Positions 58,512 through 64,000 of a stretch of 64,000 bases of DNA are shown here, piece by piece; the stretch's first letter is position 1; every line of letters starts with the position of its first letter. The position numbers were made by a program, and so were the translations under genes. The stretch comes from Oopsacas minuta (Eukaryota; Porifera; Hexactinellida; Lyssacinosida; Leucopsacidae). The notes below the pieces were generated by a model. That model made no database searches and was not told the DNA's origin. It saw only the letters and a program-made list of their open reading frames with translations. The stretch lies in NCBI GenBank assembly GCA_024704765.1, contig JAKMXF010000077.1, forward strand, positions 832,516-896,515, in the 5' to 3' direction.

Positions 58512-59379
58512 TATATATACGATTTCCATACTCCTTAGCTGCATATTGATACACTTTGCTTTTGCAGTTAACTGCGAATTTCCATGCGTCCATGGAATCC
58601 CTAGACGGTATTTTTTCTCAATTTTAGACATTTATCTTAATTACGATTATTAATTTTATAGCCCAACTATAATTACTATAATATGTGAAGTAATATATTC
58701 ACCCCCCTCCATCATGTTTACGACATAATAATCCATCAATGTCAGAAGCCTTATTTATGCGTGCAGGGAATCCCTGGACAGTAATTTTCTCCTTTATTTT
58801 GACATTTTTCTCAAAGACAGTACTATTTCTAGCATCTAGTAATAATTTATTAACTATATTTTGACTATTCTGAGTATATTCCAGTATAGATCCCAGGATT
58901 TAAATCTGTACCGATTATATTCTTTATTAATTACATAAAGTAGAACATGTTGAAAAAGGCCACGCAGCATTAGTGGAGGGTGTAGCGAGCGAGCCGAATT
59001 TTATGGGTACTCACTTTGGAAGTGTCCAGAGGAATTTGCACAGTGTCGAAGGACGGTCGAAAATGGTGTTTTAAGTATGCATGCAGCAAATTCGATTTAT
59101 TCACAAGAAATTTTGTCTAGAAATTAGTAATTCGTTTTGATGAATCGATTGGTGTTGTCAAATGTAAATTTGGTCAGGGGATAGGATAATTAATTAATCT
59201 ATTGTCATAGCGAAGTATATTTGTTCAGATAATATTAAGTTTGTGCATTTTTCCCCGAACAAATCCATTCTTGACATTTAACATTACACAAAGTCTATAT
59301 CTACAAACTGCATCCAGATCGAAATGACGTCGTGAATGAGTACGAAACAATTATGTTAACAAAATGCTCCAATTTAAAA
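58512..59379. other. No recognised gene
   Basis: AT-rich DNA. Two similar blocks (near 58590-58630 and 58770-58810, sharing GGAATCCCT.GACGGTA/CAGTA and CTC..TTTT..ACATTT) hint at a decayed local duplication. No exon or RNA gene seen. Confidence 0.45.
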
Positions 59380-59399
59380 ATTCTGTAAAGAAATAGCTG

Positions 59400-60210
59400 T
59401 GACCTTTATAGTAACAAAATCAACATATTTTGTTCTAATGTGGTAAAATATAAATAATTTATTATGACTAAATTGGCACGTTTTAGAGTTATTGTAGTGA
59501 CCATGGATAGCATATTTGGTCCATTTTTTCTCATCAAAAACAATTTTTCTTCGCGCAATAGGAAGAATCGCTCAAGGACCTTTCCTTTGCTAAGCCAGCG
59601 AACTTCACAGTAGTAAATTTGGTTTTGTATTGTTTCTAATTCTTGCAAGTATTCCCGAAATTGTTGATGTTTGAATCCCTTGGCACGGATTTTATGACAA
59701 CTTTTACGACTGCATCCATCCTATGATCCATCTTGAATGCTTTTCCACACAGAGCCTCCTGGTGAATGATACAATCGACAGTAAGGACTAGTTGTTCGTG
59801 CTAAGTAGATGCCCGTGCTTCTTAATTAGAGCTGCTGCGCTATTTTCCCTTACTTGTCCCAGAGAGTGCCCCATCTGTTGTGATACCTGCAAGCTGACTC
59901 CTTTATATCTCATAAATTCTCGTAGATACAATATTCATTTCAGCTTCCACTATATTACAATCCTTAGTAATATCGTCAAGTTTCCCATATCCTGGATCCT
60001 TTATACAACAGTGTTCCTACTATGGCTGTCCATCTGGAAAAGCTTCTTTTATCAGGAGTGAGAATCTCTGCAGCTTCTATTATGCATTTCTTTGCAAATT
60101 AATCGTCGGAGAAGGGTTTTAACCTCAGAGCTATATTCTGAGAAATGACATCGCTAGCCTTAAGTAATACTCTTTGTACAAATCAAACGGGAGAATAATG
60201 CAATGTTTTC
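59400..60210 (-). pseudogene. hAT (ZBED5-like) transposase fragment
   Basis: On the minus strand ASDVISQNIALRLKPFSDD, a stop and FAKKCIIEAAEILTPDKRS lie near 60160-60035, corresponding to the block after the zinc finger in this family. A damaged middle part follows. YYCEVRWLSKGKVLERFFLL, with the conserved EVRWLS, is near 59610-59550. The region of the two catalytic Asp residues is not readable and the C-terminus is absent. The plus-strand frame at 59792-60061 is only the antisense of this relic. No ends were found. Confidence 0.65.
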
Positions 60211-60367
60211 CATGATTACTCGATCATGTCAACATTTAAGATTTCTAAATCAAAGGTAGACTATACAAGAAAACAAGGTGAATCATGATTCCTTAAGGCT
60301 TAGTTGCTTGGTGTGCCTCAAGATCCTTGCGGGCCATAGGTTTGATATGCCTGGTGTACAAGTACAT

Positions 60368-60854
60368 TAGGGTTTGGAACTTTCCGACAATGAAAGATAT
60401 CCGGATATCGGATAGTTTTCATTCAGATATCCGGATATCCGTTTTACAGTAATACTTTTTCCAGTGTGTTATTAGACTCACTTTATGCCTGGATTGCATG
60501 GATACTATGCTAATATATGAATTGATTATGAAGAATAACTGAAATATAAGAATGACTAATATTCATTTGTTAACTAAAGTATTATATTTGATCTAATCTA
60601 TTTTCTTGAAGTAGCTTTTCAGGAAACATAATGTATCTATTATATCGTCACCTAGCCGGGATCGAATCTTGGTGATAAATAGACCTGCAGCAGAAATGCT
60701 CTTTCAGATTCCACGCTTGTTGGAAGTATTGAATCTAAGGCATTTAGGAGTAGATTGAGGCGTTTAGACTACGATTTACAAACGATATATGGATGCCAAA
60801 TTATCCGGATATTCGACCAAATATTATCCGGATATTTCCGGATTCCAAACTTTA
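60368..60854 (-). mobile_element. Short hAT element with perfect 8-bp duplication
   Basis: It starts TAGGGTTTGGAACTTTCC and ends, inverted, TAAAGTTTGGAATCCGGAAA, with AAGTACAT flanking exactly (60360-60367 and 60855-60862). Inside both ends are GATATCCGGATATC-type repeats, likely transposase binding sites. At 487 bp it is internally deleted but still contains the 3' part of a transposase gene. Confidence 0.93.
60570..60760 (-). pseudogene. hAT (Ac/ZBED1-like) C-terminal fragment
   Basis: On the minus strand the sequence reads RLNLLLNALDSILPTSVESE, then RAFSAAGLFITKIRSRLGDD, then IIDTLCFLKSYFKK and a stop. This is the hAT dimerisation domain of the Ac/ZBED1 group, including the Glu of SVESERAFS that acts as the last catalytic acid in active enzymes. 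The N-terminal two thirds of the gene have been lost by internal deletion. Confidence 0.8.
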
Positions 60855-60867
60855 AAGTACATATATA

Positions 60868-60990
60868 TGATCAATTACAAGGGCGGTGGACGCACGGGGG
60901 CTATAAGCCCCCTACTTTTGAATTAGGGGGCCTGACCTCACTACTTACCCCTCATATACGTATATTATACTAATTTAAATAATACTAGTA
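60868..60990. repeat. Possible solo hAT end
   Basis: AAGGGCGGTGGACGCACGGG followed by a GGGGGC...GCCCCC inverted pair resembles the G-rich ends of hAT elements such as the 27.4 kb copy. No partner end was found nearby. Confidence 0.3.
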
Positions 60991-62875
60991 AAGGATATTT
61001 CAGCAACTATCTGCGTTAATGAGTGTTTTAGCATCTTTATTTTACTATAATTGAATTTGATTAGAAACCACTGTTAGTTTTATTCATATTGGGTTAATTT
61101 AGTCTTACTTAGACCAATACAATCAAGTTTTGTGACATTCTTTCGAAGGAATTAACGTTGCAGTGTTCGGTATTTATACATAGTTCGAAATTGAAGTCTA
61201 TTTATAATTGTCCCGCAATTATCAATTTATGTATCAAAATTGAAATGTACTAATCATATTATTTCATATTATGGTTGATTATATCACGAATAAATATTTG
61301 GACTATTGGTTGTATTATATTATATCCATGTAGAGTATAGATGATAATTTTAATTGTACAGGCAAACTTGTGTATGCCTGCCACCGAAGGGAAAGCGGCC
61401 GTTATATACATATGGCCGCTGTAAAGATGTTTACTATTATACACTATCGTAGCAGTAACTATATGATATTGGATTTCTCACGGATTCATGACTTTCAGAC
61501 GGATTCTAAAGGATTCTTGAAAATCTGGGGGGCATTTGCGCACAATATTTGTGCAAGTACGCAATTAGCGAAAGAGTGTCCTGAAATCCACATAATCTCC
61601 AATTATAAGTTTCATTAACCAATATTCCAAACTAATCGAATCAAAACCCCATTCACCAAGTGGATATCGATGTAAAATACCCAATTTGACAACCAGCAGG
61701 TGGTCAGACATCCATGAGCTATAATTACACTAGTCCAAGGTAAAAGCTCGTGCAACTTTTGTGTACAGATATATTGTACACAAATGCATTGTACTAGCTT
61801 TAGAGACAAATGTCTCTCTTCAGAAAAATAGTACTAGATATTTTAGAAATTATTTCAAAAATATAATTGCAATCTGTCCTCCTAGTTTCAGAAGACTTCC
61901 TTATGATAAACAACTCTTATAATTTACATAAGCTAATAATAGTTTCGTAAACATTTTCACAAAAAAGGTCACCAAACTCAAGGATGTGACTAATGATGAC
62001 ATTCACAACTTGAATAGACATTGTGTCAGTACCATATACAATAAACACTTGATTATCAAATTTCGAGTTTCTAACGATATTTGTCGAATTTTACACTCAA
62101 GATGGATAGTCAATAATTATTTGATGGGCACAATGAATGAATTATCTTTTCTAATCCGTTCGATGGAAATTATTGAAGAGGAGATGTAAACTTGTACCTG
62201 GGAAAATGACGCTAAGGATTGAAAATTTATTCTTATCCGAGACTTGAGATATCGATTGATTCATGATGGGAAGGAAAGTTATGGTGAATAATTTCAATAA
62301 TTTGGATATTTTACTGATACATAGATCATCATAGAGGGTGGTTTATAGTTGCAAAATATTTTGGAGAATACTAGTTTTGGTAGTAACTGATATATGATTC
62401 TTGCACCTAAAACCCAGAGCATTAAGCGTCCTCATTGTTTGAAGTGAGCTATCGCTCCCCACTCCCGCACTAAAAGGCGAGAAGCCCCCACCTCCGCTCC
62501 CTCAACATGTTGTCAGAGGTAACTGAGTGGATAGAGTCCGATTTTGAGAATTTCAGAGTCTGAAAGTTACAAATTCATATAGTTTACATATGAATAATCA
62601 TATTTTCACACCTTTCGCATAATATTCAAAATCATGCTATAGATTTCGTTTTAACTGCTAGTAAAAGGTAATCGAGTATGTAGATTCCAATTTTTGGGAA
62701 GTTTTAAATCTATGTCTAAATGATTTATCATGTGATTGATAATATTTTCATAGCTCTTTGCATATTATTCAATATCGTGGTACTTTCCTTTTAAATTCTG
62801 TTAGGGGTAATAGTAAGGGCAGAGGTACTAGCAGGCTAAATCGTGAAACTGATTAATTAGTTTCATTATTCACTA
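60991..62875. other. No recognised gene; several short hairpins
   Basis: AT-rich DNA. AGCGGCC (61394-61400) pairs with GGCCGCT (61414-61420). The hairpins near 61.75 kb are listed separately. Frames of 60-82 codons here have no recognised motif. Confidence 0.45.
61743..61817. other. Tandem hairpins
   Basis: Bases 61743-61767 and 61775-61801 form an imperfect stem of about 25 bp (perfect over TTTGTGTACA/TGTACACAAA) with a 7-base loop. It is followed at once by a perfect 7-bp stem, AGAGACA/TGTCTCT (61802-61817), with a 2-base loop. It could be a small foldback repeat or a structured RNA. No other evidence. Confidence 0.4.
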
Positions 62876-63430
62876 GTGCGCTTCGCTTGCTCCTGATGCG
62901 CGGCTTGCGAACACTCTGTGTTTGCATGGAGCTCAGCACTTCTTGCCTCGAAATATGAAAAGAATACAAGTAGCAACATGTTTACAATTCCCTGGTGATA
63001 CATTCATATTTGGAATCACCGTACCTGATTACCCAAGTTTAACAGTTGAAAACAAGTTTCTAACATTAACTTGAAATTGTTACTTAAACAAATAAACAAC
63101 AACTAATATTCACAATATGTAGTTGAAATAACATATTTGTATTCAGCATACTTGATCACTCCTATTTTATCTGTTGAGAAGAAGTCTCTAATTATATTTT
63201 GAGATTTCAAGTATTTGTTTACTTTATTTTAATGAAAACAAGGAATATATTTACATATGGTTGATTCGAAAGTGTTAAAATTCGAATCAGCATGCCCGAG
63301 TACCTCATAATCACTTTTGGAAGCATGATTCTACCACAATTTTGAAATTTGTTTACTTTATGTACCTAAAAGTAAACAAATATTCACGATATTTTGCTAA
63401 CAAAATATATTAAGAATCAGCAGAGCGCAT
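62876..63430 (+). repeat. Dispersed repeat family B, third copy, with three to four tandem units
   Basis: The head CTTGCGAACACTCTGTGT is shared with the 20.2 kb copy. The unit motif (GG)AATCA.CGTACC.GATTACC then recurs at about 63010, 63140, 63285 and 63410, giving a period of about 126-145 bp. Each unit also holds a GTTTACTTTA and an A-rich AACAAATATTCAC stretch. No coding region. Confidence 0.65.
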
Positions 63431-63524
63431 GCTGGAAACCTGATTTTCCTCATATTTCTTAGATGAATACGTTGTTTATCGTTTCAATAATTCTGTAGTT
63501 ATAAATTGATTCATTTCCGTATTG

Positions 63525-64000
63525 CAGGGGTCCCAAAACAAGTTCGTTGAGGGCCATTTGGATCTTTTAAGGTTAGATTGAGAGCGGCAAATTTTGATAT
63601 AATTTCCCTTGAGATATATTCATTCATATTGTACGGAATTCATAACAATTATCTGACTAATACCTTACAAACTGAACTTTATAGTTAAATATATATGATC
63701 AATGTTCTTTTCATTGCTTAATATCTCTCATAGGCAAACCTCAATTCTAGAGAAGAAGTTATCAACCAATTCAAAATAAACACTTGTTCACTTCAATCGT
63801 TTATTTGACCGGCTATCCTTATAGCTAGAGAAATAGACTTGTTATTATTCCAAAGTATAGTGTTGGTGGATCACGAAATTATAAAATATGTGTGATGACA
63901 AAATTTTCCATTCGTGTCAACTATAATGTGCAATTTGGGTGCCTTCTCAATACTATTGAGGATAGAGGATTATGAATTACACAATTTCTTGTAAAAATTT
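63525..64000 (+). mobile_element. Possible hAT 5' end running off the window
   Basis: CAGGGGTCCCAAAACAAGTT at 63525 followed by GAGGGCCATTTGGATC resembles the CAGTG.T.CTCAAAC and GGCC-rich ends of the ZBED5-like hATs here. The rest of any element lies beyond the window, so only one end is seen. Confidence 0.35.

Noticed and set aside
59792-60061. An 89-codon plus-strand frame with many Cys and Ile
   Set aside because: Antisense of a hAT transposase relic on the minus strand.
1-64000. tRNA, rRNA, CRISPR, bacterial operon or viral genes
   Set aside because: I looked for B-box-like GTTCGANNC motifs with a matching cloverleaf, rRNA-like blocks, regular spacer arrays and phage or virus genes, and saw none that held up by eye.

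Overview
The window looks like AT-rich nuclear DNA from an invertebrate animal. It holds two recognisable eukaryotic single-copy genes, an intron-like splice junction, many Tc1/mariner and hAT transposons with TA or 8-bp target duplications, and nothing bacterial. A copepod or other arthropod would fit the mariner/Tc1 types, but that is a guess.

Host genes are sparse. A NUP85 homologue (nuclear pore outer-ring subunit) lies at about 52.0-54.0 kb as one 657-codon frame. The C-terminal exon of a MED14 homologue (Mediator scaffold) lies at about 34.7-35.5 kb. A coding-like but unrecognised stretch sits at 9.0-10.4 kb. The two named genes have no obvious functional link; they are islands in repeat DNA.

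Most of the rest is dead transposons, several with exact ends. Tc1/mariner copies are at 1.36-2.31, 12.35-13.68, 24.01-25.35, 31.23-32.53, 41.31-43.96 and 49.57-50.81 kb. The 41.3 kb copy is split by a second copy of the 12.3 kb mariner. hAT copies are at 14.65-16.92, 21.15-23.90, 27.39-30.57, 37.5-39.3, 45.24-47.94, 55.21-57.67, 59.4-60.2 and 60.37-60.85 kb, with small non-autonomous relatives. The 55 kb hAT sits inside a 914-bp foldback element. Two relics of a multi-copy protein family of unknown function (GERFHQD family) lie at 5.3-6.9 and 25.8-27.0 kb. A decayed RAG1/Transib-like relic lies at 10.8-12.25 kb.

The intervals between these (notably 7.3-9.0, 16.9-20.0, 32.5-34.2, 43.96-45.2, 58.5-59.4 and 61-62.8 kb) show only AT-rich sequence, small inverted repeats and short dispersed repeats. 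No rRNA, tRNA, CRISPR array or virus was recognised. All identifications rest on reading the sequence and on remembered family motifs; no database search was possible.
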